64,000 nucleotides of DNA from positions 52,901,964 through 52,965,963 of the forward strand of contig CM060065.1 of assembly GCA_030533445.1 (NCBI GenBank). Reading direction: 5' to 3'. Position numbers and translations under genes: made by a program. This document shows positions 52,400-63,291 of this stretch, in pieces (the first letter of the stretch is position 1; each line of letters opens with the position of its first letter). The notes under the pieces are model-generated. The model was not told the DNA's origin, ran no database searches, and saw only the letters and a program-made list of their open reading frames with translations. Source of the stretch: Cyprinodon diabolis. Its lineage: Eukaryota > Chordata > Actinopteri > Cyprinodontiformes > Cyprinodontidae.

Positions 52400-53075
52400 C
52401 TTTTTTAAATGTAGTCTTAGTCACAATGACAAAAATCTATTTTAGTCTTAGTCAAATTTTGGTCATTTTTGTAAGTCTTGTCATTTAGTCAACACTGTAC
52501 AGAATAAAACTTCTCCACACAGCTTCTCTTTTTCTCTATTTTATTTATATCAGACTGTGCAGAATAGAACTTCACACACTGATTTTTTTTAACAAACATC
52601 CCACTGCACACATTGAACCTTTAGTCGGCTTGTTTCATCATTTCCACAAAGTCTTCATCCTCAATGGTCCTTGCAGACAGAACAGAACGCCCAATCCACT
52701 TTGCCATTGAGTTCTCCAGGGCGGTACGGTGGGGGGGCTCCCAACATCTCTGCAACAGACTTCCTGTCCTCCCCCAACCTCTGATCTGGCCCTGATGTCA
52801 CTGTGTCAGGAATCTAGTTGGGAGGAGAAATTTAAACGATTAATTTCCAGAGTATCAGTAGAACATCTTTCTGCTATGACAGAGAGACAGACGGATACAG
52901 GAACACACACACACACCCGTTCATACCTTTCTCCATATGGCAGCATGTTGGCTCCTCAGACGTCGCTGGAGATCCGCTGTGTTCTTTCCTGCCATTTTGA
53001 AGCAGCAGACTCTTTGGTGGCGTCCTGTTGTGATTTTATGTTAAATGCTCATCCGGGTTGGATGCAATATTAATG
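52400..53075 (-). pseudogene. Decayed hAT/ZBED-like transposon piece
   Basis: The minus strand at 52960-53040 reads FKMAGKNTADLQRRLRSQHA, a BED zinc-finger remnant. At 52622-52730 it reads ENSMAKWIGRS and TIEDEDFVEMM, resembling the conserved segment after the BED finger in hAT transposases. Between them there are stops and a deletion. The TTTTAGTCTTAGTCAAATTT repeats at 52430-52490 look like the element's end region. Confidence 0.65.
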
Positions 53076-54188
53076 TTGTAGATTTCTATTCATTTCAATT
53101 CCCAGGGGTGGTCAAATATCTTATTTAATCAGGTATTATTTCGGCTGTTATATACTGTTTATGACACACAGTCCTACTAACTGTGTGTTTGAACAATAGA
53201 TGAAAGAGTGATTGGAGCTCTAATCATGGTCAAACAGTTATTTCTGCACATTAATGGAATAAATTCACCCCAACTTCTGTTCAAAATATAAGATTTTATT
53301 AACAAAAATCATTCAGCTCCAAGTCAAACATATTTCAGTTTAACGCTCTCAACTAAGACTAGTTAACTCTACTAAACTAAACTAACTACTATATACAAAG
53401 AGGAAGGGGAACATGGTTGAAAACCATTTTACAGTTTAAGATGGATTCTGTGTTTAAAACCAAAGTTTATCTGGAAGAATTTGGGATCTGATTAAATTAG
53501 CTTTTCACTAATTTAGAGAAATTGGAAAGTTTTCAGACCAATTCACAATGCAAATCCATGAGGTGAATAAAACATTATTTGGCCAAATAATGTTTTATTG
53601 AATGTTTTGCTTAATCAAGAACCAATAACCTTTAGCTAAATTATTCTTTACCCTCTTTGAAATAGCTAGCAGCGAATAGACATCAGGATTCCACTAAATG
53701 ACTCTTGGTCAGACTTTCTAATGGAAATGTAATGAGCATCTGAGGAACACATGAACACTGATGTTATATCAGTGTTTAAACTATTATTGAATAAAGCTGG
53801 TCTAAGCTTTAGCAACAGCTCAGCACATATTCCTGTAGCATAGCGTAGCATGCAGTCCATCCTGTTAGCTTTGTCTTTACTCAGCAGTAAACACAGGAAA
53901 TAATCAACATCATCAAAAGACATATTGATTGTTCTGTCCCTAATTATGCCAGACCTGCAAACCTTTTTCCATGTCCTTTGGCTTGAGTTTCATCCAGCAG
54001 CTTAGCAGGCAGCTACAGCAAGTCAGACTCTCTCTGTCTTTCTCAATGGCTCACAGCAGGGGTCCTCTATATCTCAGTGGCTGGTCAAGGCAGTCCTTCT
54101 CTGGCTTTATAAGTTCTGAAACTCAAGAGAAATGTGCTGCAAAGGTCTGTTTTACAGCAGTTTGGTTCTGAAAGATTCTGACTTATCC
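53076..54188. other. Unassigned stretch
   Basis: AT-rich. ACTAACTAAACTAA-type simple sequence at 53350-53395. No gene recognised. Confidence 0.4.
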
Positions 54189-54196
54189 TTGATGAT
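54189..54196. repeat. 8-bp target duplication TTGATGAT (left)
   Basis: TTGATGAT at 54189-54196 is perfectly repeated at 55063-55070. Confidence 0.9.
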
Positions 54197-55062
54197 CAGA
54201 GGCGTGCACAGACATTTTGGGGGGCAGGTGCTCAGGAGGGGGGGAGGGCACTTTTTAGCGTACGTGGAACACTTAATTATTTTAATACCTGCTGATTTTG
54301 TACAAAACACTTAAAAATAAAATGTGAACAGCTTTTAAGATTTTTCAATACGATTAACCCTCCTTTCTTGGCATTGTGCTGCAATTACTAAATCAATATA
54401 CAATTAAGACAATAAAGAGACCAAAATGTGTTCATTTATGTTGCCTAACAAAACTTATACAACAGAAAACGTTTGTCTTAACACATAGATTTGCAATTGC
54501 AAACTCTACCGAAATTATCTGTAGCCTATGTCGTCGTCCGCACGTTATCTGTCATTGACTTGGGCTACAGTGTAAAACTTTATCTAGCCTAACTAGTTTA
54601 TCAGGTGACCAGTCGGCAAAAATGCTTATTTGGTGCTGCTGAATGAGACATTTTAATGCACAACAAAATGATTTAGCTTGATCTGTATATCACCAGGCTA
54701 ATGGGGCACGGGAGAAGCAGCCTGTCAGCGACCGTTCCTGCTATCTGAAGACGCTTACTGAACTGCTATGATGCTGCGCATCTGGCATGCCCTGCGGGCG
54801 ACCGCGCGAGGTCACGTGACAAAGGAAGAGAGAGAGGATGGTCGGGTGTGCGCAAGGAGGTGGCTCATTTCGGGGCATTGTTTCAGTCGTTTTTAATGGC
54901 TCAGGTTTTCAAAAGATCATTTCAAAACCGACCTCAGTAAAATCTTAATAATATGAATAATAAAAATTAAAAAAAACGAGTTTCAAAAGGGCATTTTCGT
55001 TGATAAAGGGTAAACTTCCTAGTGCTTTAGCACCACCTAGTGTCTATGTATGCACGCCCCTG
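54197..55062. mobile_element. hAT non-autonomous element
   Basis: An 866-bp element with inverted ends CAGAGGCGTGCACAGACA / CAGGGGCGTGCATACATAGA and a perfect 8-bp duplication, both typical of hAT. There is no transposase frame. Confidence 0.9.
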
Positions 55063-55070
55063 TTGATGAT

Positions 55071-55660
55071 TCTGGGTCTGCTGGGGCCCGGAACCAGTGG
55101 ACTTGGAGCAGTGAGGGTGCTGTGGTTTTGTTCTGTCCTCACAGAGAGGGGGGTGGTTGGACACACCTTGGTGGGAGTTCCTATGACTGCTTTTGGAGGC
55201 CTTGGCGGAAAAGGGGGGGTTGCAGAGATTCCACAGCTGTTTATTCACCAAAGCTGCGGCTTGTTCTCTGGTCATCATGTCAAGATGGAACATGGACAGT
55301 GGTTCCCAATTTCCAAAAACGATGATCATGGCATATGGCTCAACACTTCACCCCTCCACCAGGGCCAGCAGGTTCTGCAGCAGCTTCTTCCCCACCGCCA
55401 TCACACTGATTAACTGCTGAGAAAACTCTAAATCACAGATTCTGCATCACACTGATAACACCAAACCAAAATACTGCATAATTGCACCGTATATATTTAA
55501 TGCTCTGAAATTCCATATCTTTGCGTTTTTCCACCATGTTTTTTTCTCCCACACTGTTTGATCACTGCTGCACTTTATGGAATGAAAATGTTCATTTCAC
55601 AACTATAAGCTACTGCTCATTCAGTTGAAATATATATATATATATATACAAACCAAAATT
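55071..55660 (-). other. Coding-like remnant of unknown origin
   Basis: The minus-strand frame 55329-55027 contains SMFHLDMMTREQAAALVNKQ, which looks protein-like, then becomes Ser/His/Pro-rich. Upstream on the minus strand another short piece reads VMAVGKKLLQNLLALVEG before a stop. The hAT element at 54197 was inserted into its 3' side. Family not recognised. A TA run lies at 55630-55648. Confidence 0.3.
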
Positions 55661-55986
55661 TCATTTTATGACACTAAAAGTTGTTAAACTCTCTACTTTA
55701 AGTCCTAAGTTAGGAAAACTCCGAGTTTCCCATATTTCAGCTTTAGAAAACTGGTCATCAGTCTTCCTCACATACTGGTTTGGAATCTCTTCTTTAAAGT
55801 CGTAGGGAAGCGGCTGTTCCAATGGTTGCATTTCCGAATTCTCCCGATTGGTGCCCGACTTTACAGGAGTGATTAAAGTGAATGTGATTGGTTGATTATC
55901 AAGGGAAATGTCAGGGAATGGGAAATTCCATTGGGACCAAGTAGCACTAAATTGGTGACTTAGAAACGACGCTGTCAAGGAACGCT

Positions 55987-56277
55987 ATGGACAGCGGAAA
56001 CATGCAAGAGGAGGAGAGTTTAGTGTCGGAGGTCGTGGATGAGTCTCCTCCGTCATCCATTTTTTATTTAGAGGAGGAAAGCGGGGACGAAGATGTTGTG
56101 GAAGAGGACGCCAGGGCGGCAGAAGCTTGGTTTGATGTAGAAGGCTTCCAGCCGTACATGTTTGAGCCCTTGCCTCGCAACGCTGCCAGTTCTGTTAGCT
56201 CTACGCCTGCCGAAGACACAGACGTCCATCCCCGTGAACACTGGGACGCAACTCAATGGGAAAGGAAAGGATTCTGA
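55987..56277 (+). other. Small acidic open frame (96 aa), unknown
   Basis: ATG at 55987, MDSGNMQEEESLVSEVV, very acidic first half (EEESGDEDVVEEDA) and a central FQPYMFEPLPR. The frame is closed by TGA at 56275. PYxFEP-containing acidic N-termini occur in some transposon-linked fish proteins with P2X7-type zinc domains, but that link rests only on a short motif. No poly(A) signal or partner exon found. A promoter-like GC-rich stretch precedes it. Confidence 0.3.
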
Positions 56278-57431
56278 TTTCAACCGTTGCGTATATTAGC
56301 TGCGACATATGAATCAAGATGCTATGACCGAAAACATTTGATTGACAGATGACCGTTGATATATGATTGGCCGAATTTAGGTGTTCAGGCTGACGTAGAA
56401 CTAACTGGCCTGCAGAAGATAACGGAAAAAAAACACAGATTTTAAGACAGGACTTAATTTTTTTCTAAACTTTTTTCTAACTTTTGGTAAAATCTAGTCT
56501 GATAAAGAGTAGATTTATATCCATGTTTAAGCCAGAATGATTTGACATTTAAATATGACTTCCATACAACTTTAAGCCTCTTTCACCCTGACCTTTGAAA
56601 CCATTATTATTATAGTATTATTATCAATTTCAAATAATATCCAGTAGCATTTATTGTGTTTTCTGTATTCCATGACTTCATTGTAAGGCTATTTCATTTA
56701 TTTTATGTCCGTTGATCTGTTCTGCAATGGTGCAGCTTTCATCATGCAGACCTGGATGTGGTAGTACACCTCAGGGATTGGCTGTTTGGACTCTGAGCCC
56801 ACCCTCCACCTGCAGACCTCCCATTGGAGCTCCCAAACACACCTGCTGACCGACTGCCTGACCTTTAAGAGGCTTTAACAGAGAGTCATTGGATGGGGGC
56901 AGCTCTGATAGGCGCACACTGTGTTTGCCCCTATTTGCTCCCCCATTCGTTTAGGTTCTTTGGAAACCTGTTCTTCTGTGACTTAGCGTCGCGTCTCTCT
57001 GACTGCAGATGAAATCCGTTTGCAGGTTGTGAAATTTATTTTGGCAGGTTGGTGTTTTCTAAAAATCTGTTTGCCGTTCTCTTCGGTCTAAAAGTCAAGT
57101 ATTGAGAAGCAGCTGGTTTTAGTTAGTGATTTAGTTTTTTTTGTTCTCTTTTTGTGCTGCTTAATGCATTTGGCACGTCTTTAATGCTAAACATTGTTAG
57201 CAAACTCTTTAACATCCGAACTCAATTTCAAAAATTGCAGAGCAGCTTTATAAGATGCCTTTGGCAAAGCTAATGACATTAATCTTATATTCATTTAGGT
57301 CCAACTATTTTTTTTATTTCTCTATAGTTGTTTCCTTTTTTGTGTTATGAGTAATAAACAGAATAATCTCATCTCTGTAACACGCTGATGGGAGTTATGT
57401 CATGTTTCAATATTCTTGTAACGCTCTATAT
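56278..57431. other. Non-coding stretch
   Basis: No gene. 56745-57010 contains direct sequence reminiscent of an LTR promoter (GACCTTTAAGAGGC at about 56862) but no ends could be set. Confidence 0.35.
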
Positions 57432-57902
57432 CAGGAGTCTTCAATGTTTTCCAGGCCAAGGACCCCAAACTGATACTGAGATAAAGCAAAGACCCCCTAA
57501 TTATAGATATAGTATGAAATAATGTTCTATCAAACTGGTCCTATAGTCACTCTATTACAGATGGAGTAATGTAACTAAAGTAATCCCTCCCTGGGATTAT
57601 TAAAGTATTTCTGATTCCTGGTTGATGGGACAGGTGTTGTGAATGAAACGGTGCCCAGCTTGAAAGAGCTCCTGTGTGTCTCTGAATGTGAGCATTGATG
57701 CCTGAAAGACATCTTCTGCCTCCATTTATCTGTTTACTACAGTCTGTTGGATTCATGTTCATGTGGATTCAAAGACATTTCAATTAGTGGGAAAAACTGC
57801 AGGAGGGAATATGAAAAAGGTAATCAACCAAAACTTTTGTGACCCCCATGCAGTACCTCTGTGGACCCCTAGGGGTTGCAGACCCACTGTTGAAGACCTC
57901 TG
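57432..57902 (+). mobile_element. hAT-like MITE, full-length copy
   Basis: A 471-bp element starting CAGGAGTCTTCAATGTTTTC and ending CTGTTGAAGACCTCTG (inverted ends CAGGAGTCTTCAA / CAGAGGTCTTCAA). Flanks CTCTATAT and ATCTAGAC both fit the NTCTAGAN preference of hAT insertions but are only partly identical. A truncated sister copy lies at 38718. Confidence 0.8.
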
Positions 57903-58440
57903 ATCTAGACAGAAGACCCAAAATTAGAATTTAAACTATTTATCCTCAACTTCAGACTTCAGGGCGCCTCGACCGAGGACCAGGGACTCCTATGAATGGT
58001 GATGTAGGTTAGAGTCCTCCCTTCAGCGGGGACCGCAGCTTTATCAGAGCGGACTGCGTCTTTAACAGTTGTTGGGTGGCTAATAGTTGGGTGACTTGGA
58101 GCACAGAGTTAGGATCCAGGTCCTGGAAGCCAGACTCAGGCTTAATGATCAGGAGGCAGAATCAGGGTCATCGTCCAGAAGGCAGAGAAATCCGATTAGG
58201 GCTAGGCAAGAGGGAAAATCAGTGAAGTTAGGACGAGGTCAAGAACTTGGTCAGGTAACATGAAGTTCTGGATACTGCCGGCTGGTTGGCCTGCATTTAT
58301 CTGGCCCGGTCTGCCAGCCTCAGGCTGACTTATAACTGCTGGATCACAGCTGAGAGAAGCTGATTGCTCTGCAGTGCAGCAGGCAGCAGCTGGAGTCGAT
58401 TGCTCACAGGCAGACAGGCCAGAATCCTAACAGTTCTGGA
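57903..58440 (-). repeat. Possible LTR remnant
   Basis: 58080-58432 (GGATCCAGGTCCTGGAAGCC...AGGCAGACAGGCCAGAATCC) has the low-complexity AGGCAGAG/AGGTC style of fish Ty3/gypsy LTRs read backwards. Ends and duplications are not found. Confidence 0.35.
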
Positions 58441-58917
58441 TGCTGCGTTTTATCAGATTAAGTATAGATGGATGGTTATCTCAACATCTTGATCCTGAAA
58501 ATGCCCTAAAATGGTAAAAATGAAACACCTGCATAAACCTTTCCTGGTCTTTCCAATCACTCCTTACTCACTGATTACTCACCTTTTCACGCACAGATTC
58601 ATACAACCTGCAGGGAGCCAGACTGCTACCCAGGAAGACATAAACGCATCGCCATGCTGCTCGCATTCTGATGAGCAGCATCAGGGGCAGCTTAACTTGG
58701 ATGTCAGTCTACCTGAGCAGCTTCATCCAGGTGAGCAGGATGAGCCAGGAATGGAACCGCTTCCGCCTCCCGAGACACGGCCTCAACAACACGGATGTTT
58801 GCATCATATGTAAGAATGGAAGTGAGCTGTCAGAGTCGGGACGCCTTCTGGCAAGTAAGAAAACATTTACAGAGAATGGAAATAAGTTTTCATTCTGTAG
58901 TTTCAATCAGGTACTCC
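58441..58917. other. Unassigned, with an exon-like open frame
   Basis: The plus-strand frame from 58671 reads LTWMSVYLSSFIQVSRMSQE and NRFRLPRHGLNNTDVCI before GTAAG at 58810. It looks protein-like but is short and not recognised. Confidence 0.25.
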
Positions 58918-58924
58918 AGGATTG

Positions 58925-59790
58925 TACGGAAGAGGATTAGGGCCACTGAAAAAAAAAAAAAGTTAACTGATTTCTTTTTATTTTATTTCAGTATAGTATG
59001 GGAAAAAAGTCAGAATTCTGACTTTAATCTCAGAATTCTGACTTTTTTCTCAGAATTCGGACTTTAATCTCAGAATTCTGACTTTAAACTCAGAATTCTG
59101 ACTTTTTTCTCAGAATTCTGACTTTAATCTCAGAATTCTGACTTTAATCTCAGAATTCTGACTTTTTTCTCAGAATTCTGACTTTTTTCTCAGAATTCTG
59201 ACTTTAACCTCAGAATTCTGACTTTAATCTCAGAATTCTGACTTTTTTCTCAGAATTCTGACTTTTTTCTCAGAATTCTGACTTTAACCTCAGAATTCTG
59301 ACTTTAAACTCAGAATTCTGACTTTTTTCTCAGAATTCTGACTTTAATCTCAGAATTCTGACTTTTTTCTCAGAATTCTGACTTTAATCTCAGAATTCTG
59401 ACTTTAAACTCAGAATTCTGACTTTTTTCTCAGAATTCTGACTTTAATCTCAGAATTCTGACTTTAATCTCAGAATTCTGACTTTTTTCTCAGAATTCTG
59501 ACTTTTTTCTCAGAATTCTGACTTTAACCTCAGAATTCTGACTTTAATCTCAGAATTCTGACTTTTTTCTCAGAATTCTGACTTTTTTCTCAGAATTCTG
59601 ACTTTAACCTCAGAATTCTGACTTTTTTCTCAGAATTCTGACTTTAACCTCAGAATTCTGACTTTAATCTCAGAATTCTGACTTTAATCTCAGAATTCTG
59701 ACTTTTTTCCCATGTTAAACTGAAATAAAATGTAAAAATCAGTTTACGTTTTTTTTTGTTTTTTTTCAATGGCCCTAATCCTCTTCCGTA
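58925..59790. mobile_element. Foldback element filled with a 20-bp satellite
   Basis: About 85-bp inverted ends: TACGGAAGAGGATTAGGGCC...ATGGGAAAAAAGT on the left and its complement (ACTTTTTTCCCATG...GGCCCTAATCCTCTTCCGTA) on the right. The whole interior is the satellite. GGATT occurs next to both ends (58919-58923, 59791-59795), a possible target duplication offset by one base. No ORF. Confidence 0.85.
59010..59708. repeat. 20-bp tandem satellite with GAATTC palindrome
   Basis: About 35 copies of TCAGAATTCTGACTTTAATC. Half of each unit is the perfect 12-bp palindrome TCAGAATTCTGA. The other 8 bp vary between CTTTAATC, CTTTTTTC, CTTTAAAC and CTTTAACC in a non-random order. Confidence 0.97.
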
Positions 59791-59852
59791 GGATTCAGCT
59801 CCGCCTCATACTCTATCATGTTCTCAACTCATTTGAGGTTATTTCAGTATTA

Positions 59853-61526
59853 CAGTTTTTTCTGATTGCTTAAGCACTTTTTTTGTAACTATTGGCTATT
59901 TTTGCAAAACTCTACACACAAATAAGAAAACCTTTCACCAAATTATCAAAACATTGTAGTTCTCTTGCAAAAGCGAACACAGCTAGATTAACTCTTCACA
60001 CCTTCGTAAAAATGGTGTTTTCGTATCAAGCATTAAACACAAGCCATCATCTACTAAGCACACAATGTCCCAACTACACACTGATGGTATGAATACAAAA
60101 CACATGATGAAATATCGGGTATGCTCTGGTCTATGAACAGTGAGCATGTCATGGAAGGTGTTCGGGAATGCAATAATGTGTGCAGTGTTGTATGGGCCTA
60201 TGGTTGCATGATGGTGAACAACACCATTTTGGCTTATAGCTGCACACATGGTTATGTTACCACCACGTTGTCCTGGGACATTGATGATGGAACGGTGTCC
60301 AATAATGTTCCTGCCACGTCTCCTGGTTTTACTGAGGTTAAACCCGGCTTCATCTACAAAAAGTAGCTCATGTCCCATGGCATCTGCTTCTAGTTCCATC
60401 ACTCTCTGGACAAGACAAAACAAATGCATCACATCAGGCCCATGCACAGCACTACAGTATGCACTTCCAAATTCAGAAGCAACGACACTATAGCTTACCT
60501 GCACATAGTCATATCGCAGTTGCTTTACATGTTCTGTGTTTCTCTGGAAAGGAACTCTGTAAATTTGATTCATTCTGATTCTGTGGCGAGCAAGTACACG
60601 ACTTAGTGAAGAAATGCTTACACTGTGTATATTTTGAAAGATGGTGTCATTATCAATTATGCGCTGCTGTATTTCGTGCAGTCTTATTGCATTATTGACA
60701 ATCACCATGTTTACTATATGGGTCTCTTGCTCTGGAGTGAACATTCTTCCTCTTCCACCAACATCTGGACTTCTAGCAATTCTGTAAAGTTACAATTTCT
60801 GTATTTTTGCATGTGTGGTACTGTTGTGTTTCTCAATATAATATGGCGATGCTACAAAGTACTTACGGATTCTCATTTCGAAATGCCCTAACGATGCTTT
60901 CCACAGTGTAGCAGCTCAAATTAGGCCGAACCCGTTGGCCAGCTTCCCTCAGGCTCATCCTATGGTTGATGACATGTTCCACTATTGTAGCTCTGATGTC
61001 ATAAATTATTCTATTTCTTACTCTTCTTGCCCTTCTTCTTTCCCCTCCTCGTCCTCTTCTTGCTCCTCCTTGTCCTCTTCATCTAACTTCCTCTAACTCC
61101 ACGTCCTCTCCCTCGGCCTCCTCTGATTCTCACTCTTCTCACTCTTACTGCTCCATCCATTGTACTTCACACAGACAGCTTACCTGTGGCTTATTTATAG
61201 TGCTTAGGCTGATTGCAAAGTGAACTAATTCTCTAAAACAGTTTTCACATATGAAAGTGTGCCAGACAGTTGGAAAAATAGTGTTAATGATAGCCATACA
61301 TGTGTATAATTTTGCTAGGAGTGTGTTGGAAATTTGGTAAGTGTTGTGCAGTGTACTGTGCCTACAGTTTTGCAAAATATGTGTTAGAAATTCTAAACTG
61401 AGTGCAATGCAGTGTTTGTGCTTTTAGTTTTGCAAACTCAGTGAGTGGTTTTGCTATAGGTATTAATAGTTTTAGAAATTGTGCTGCAAGAATCACGATT
61501 AGCGCTTGAGCATTCAGAAAAAACTG
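59853..61526 (-). mobile_element. IS630/Tc1-type element with intron-bearing, truncated transposase
   Basis: A 1,674-bp element between TA dinucleotides (59851-59852, 61527-61528) with inverted ends CAGTTTTTTCTGATTGCTTA / CAGTTTTTTCTGAATGCTCA. The transposase on the minus strand lacks its catalytic C-terminal half, so the element is non-autonomous. Confidence 0.88.
59983..61080 (-). pseudogene. IS630-type transposase, spliced, catalytic end missing
   Basis: Exon-like pieces on the minus strand. (1) About 61080-60867: a basic Arg-rich start, then RNRIIYDIRATIVEHVINHR and REAGQRVRPNLSCYTVESIV, a helix-turn-helix, ending at CC|GTAAGTAC. (2) 60785-60499: ARSPDVGGRGRMFTPEQE, the second HTH with QQRIIDN and LSRVLARHRIRMNQIYRVPF, ending CAG|GTAAGC. 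(3) From 60405: VMELEADAMGHELLFVDEAG, with the first catalytic Asp in FVDEAGFNL, to ATIGPYNTAHII, after which homology stops at about 60120. The intron 60406-60498 is 93 nt and in frame, so the frame reads through it. The second Asp and Glu of the triad are absent. Confidence 0.75.
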
Positions 61527-61528
61527 TA

Positions 61529-62699
61529 ACACCGTACCATTTAGGAACTCTGTAATTCCCATTGCATGCAATAAAAAATAGGTTTCTATGAATAATAAAA
61601 TCTACTTTGTGTGTTTTATCTGTGCCACTGTGGCTCTGCTCAGTTTCCTCTATGAATTTATAAACAATAACGAAGAGTTTTTTCCCCAACATATACTCTT
61701 ATGATAAATTAAATATTATACATTGAATATTTTACATCCTTAAATCTACACAAACTTCTGGGATATTTTATTTAACTAAAGCCATTTTGTTTCCATTCAA
61801 GTATATTATTCTATTTTTTTCTGTATCTTCTATATTTTAATTTCCAACCTGTTTTTATATAATTAATGAATCCTTTTTTTTCTATTTTAAACTTTTTAAC
61901 AACCATACACAGTTTGGACTGAAAAATCTGCACCTTAGCCGTGTTTTATATGAAGGGGGGGGCGGGGTTGGTGGTGTTGGCGGCTGCAGTTGGATGTTAT
62001 GGAGGAGGTGTTCCACCAATCCGCTGATTTCCTTTAACGTTCTTGGAGGCGGTCAAGGTGTTTTGTATCCCAGTCATGCAGCTGTTAAAGATTCAGTTAA
62101 CTGGTGTCACGGTTTATTTATTTAACTAAATGTATCTAATACTAATAAAAATGTGCATAGACTTTAAACATTCACTTCCATAATCTCAAGGGGTGCAACT
62201 ATATGTTAGGATAGGATTTTAATTTAATTATCCATCCCCTTCGCTTTGCGCTTCAGCACTTCCCCTGATGCTCCAGGCTGGGGTAACGTCTAATCTGAAG
62301 CTTCTAAAAGTCTCTTTGTTCTTAACAAAATCAACACAGAGAAAATAATTAGTTCAAAAGTCTGGTGGGGTTTTTTCTTCTTCTTTTTATAAATGTGTGC
62401 ATTTATCTCCTTGTGTTGTACAGTATAAAAGTTTCTTTGGGACATTTTAGTCACACAATGCAAAGCTCCAAACTCCAGAGACATTTAATTCTAACTTTTT
62501 ATATAAATGCAGGTCTTTGCAGAATTGATTGAAAGTAAGAAGGACGTGTTTTGTCTCCTTTCTATCTCTTCTTTCTTTCATCTTTTCTCTTTTTTTTCCC
62601 TTTTTCTTCTTCTGTTTTTCTGCACTACTTACATTGCAGTGTCCATATAAACTGTAAAACTTCCTGCATAATTATAATAAAGCAATTTATATGCATGAA
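61529..62699. other. Spacer upstream of the second chymotrypsinogen gene
   Basis: AT-rich. A G-run at 61957-61970, a pyrimidine tract at 62556-62625. No gene. Confidence 0.4.
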
Positions 62700-62741
62700 A
62701 CAAGTGGAGCAGTATGGCGATAGCCGTACTGCTCCACTTGT
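62700..62741. repeat. 19-bp inverted repeat with 4-nt loop
   Basis: ACAAGTGGAGCAGTATGGC, GATA, then GCCGTACTGCTCCACTTGT. There is a single mismatch, which would be a G-U pair in one of the two possible RNAs. Very stable if transcribed. Confidence 0.85.
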
Positions 62742-63164
62742 GAAAGTAAAATCTGTTGGGCTCTTTTTGGCATCAAGACAATTATTCTTATTGCCACATT
62801 GCCAGACAGGACACTGTAAAAAAAAAAAAAAAAAGAAAGTAAGAAGGACGGCTGATGAGCATTTTATTAATTGCAAGAGGTTTCCAACAAGTCCTGGTTG
62901 TGTTCTGCTGGTCTTTGCTTATATCTCTAGAATAAACAATAAATTGGAGGAAAGAAGTCTTTCCCTCAAAAATGTCCTGTACCAAAAATATATGGTTCTG
63001 CTGTTAGAATATATTTATTAAATATATGGATATATTCAAGGAGATTCTTTAATAAATTAATATATATCCATGAATAGAAATATAGTTTTGTTTTAAATAA
63101 CATAAAACTCAGACTTTATGGACTTTGTCTCAGTGTGACCTTCATGCTCCTGTTTCATCAGATG
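62742..63164. other. Distal 5' flank of second chymotrypsinogen gene
   Basis: A poly-A tract at 62819-62835, then AT-rich sequence. No gene. Confidence 0.4.
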
Positions 63165-63170
63165 GAAAAA

Positions 63171-63194
63171 CACCTGCATCTGTCCAAATTCCCA
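63171..63194 (+). promoter_or_regulatory. PTF1-type bipartite site
   Basis: An E-box CACCTG at 63171-63176 followed at 63189-63194 by TTCCCA, about two helical turns apart. This is the layout of PTF1 sites in pancreatic acinar promoters. It lies 75-100 bp before the TATA box. Confidence 0.55.
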
Positions 63195-63250
63195 CCGTCC
63201 TCCGATAAGATTTTCCTCCCGTCCCGTCCAATCACATCGCTTCACTGATG

Positions 63251-63257
63251 TATAAAA
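63251..63257 (+). promoter_or_regulatory. TATA box of second chymotrypsinogen gene
   Basis: TATAAAA, 41 bp before the ATG at 63292, with a CCAAT motif at about 63228. The spacing equals that of the paralogue on the other strand. Confidence 0.85.
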
Positions 63258-63291
63258 GCAGCGCTTCCTAAGGGGTCAGCATGATCGAGCC

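Noticed and set aside
62700..62741. Calling the hairpin a microRNA precursor
   Set aside because: Stem of 19 bp and 4-nt loop are too short for a normal precursor; no mature-strand evidence.
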